From Planctomycetota bacterium (GTDB lineage Bacteria > Planctomycetota > UBA1135 > GCA-002686595), in contig JAJDES010000491.1 of the NCBI GenBank assembly GCA_029259675.1, positions 1 to 6,194 of the forward strand: a stretch of 6,194 nt of DNA, in the 5' to 3' direction. Below are positions 6,194 through 6,194 of the stretch, one piece after another (positions within the stretch are counted from its first letter, which is position 1; the number at the start of each line of letters is the position of its first letter). The translations under genes and the position numbers were made by a program. The notes beneath the pieces were generated by a model. That model saw only the letters and a list, made by a program, of their open reading frames with translations. It had not been told where the DNA came from and searched no databases.

Positions 6194-6194
6194 G

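Noticed and set aside
1..6194. CRISPR array, insertion sequence, tRNA or rRNA
   Set aside because: I saw no regularly spaced repeats, transposase-like frames, terminal inverted repeats with target duplications, or tRNA/rRNA sequence patterns.

Overview
The window is GC-rich bacterial DNA. It most resembles a planctomycete-type genome (Planctomycetota, or a similarly kinase-rich lineage such as Myxococcota). The main clue is a eukaryotic-type Ser/Thr kinase fused, through one membrane helix and a long helical region, to an FGE-sulfatase (SUMF1-like) domain. A small exported protein with EF-hand loops and several GTG or TTG start candidates fit the same picture. The taxonomic call is inference from gene content only.

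Layout: (1) Bases 1-2139, plus strand, hold the C-terminal 712 codons of the kinase/FGE-domain protein; its catalytic kinase half lies before the window. (2) Bases 2140-2620 hold no convincing gene. They contain a hairpin, a possible zinc-ribbon gene remnant on the minus strand, and a perfect 18-nt inverted repeat just ahead of the next gene's ribosome binding site. (3) Bases 2621-3576, plus strand, carry a two-gene unit: a 153-aa exported or membrane-anchored protein with two canonical EF-hand loops and a cysteine-rich tail, then a four-helix MauE/DoxX-like membrane protein with a Cys-x-Cys motif. (4) Bases 3577-3682 are a short convergent spacer with terminator-like hairpins. (5) Bases 3683-6193, minus strand, carry malate dehydrogenase (mdh) followed by class II fumarase (fumC).

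How the genes work together: mdh and fumC encode consecutive TCA-cycle steps (fumarate to malate to oxaloacetate) and probably form one minus-strand transcription unit. Their 156-nt spacer can form two mutually exclusive small hairpins. The EF-hand/MauE pair looks like a small envelope system. MauE-family proteins are linked to disulfide chemistry in methylamine dehydrogenase maturation, and the partner here has five cysteines in its last 37 residues, so a redox or maturation link is a reasonable but untested idea. The kinase/FGE protein is a one-pass membrane signalling protein whose FGE-like domain appears to lack the catalytic cysteines, so it more likely senses or binds than makes formylglycine.
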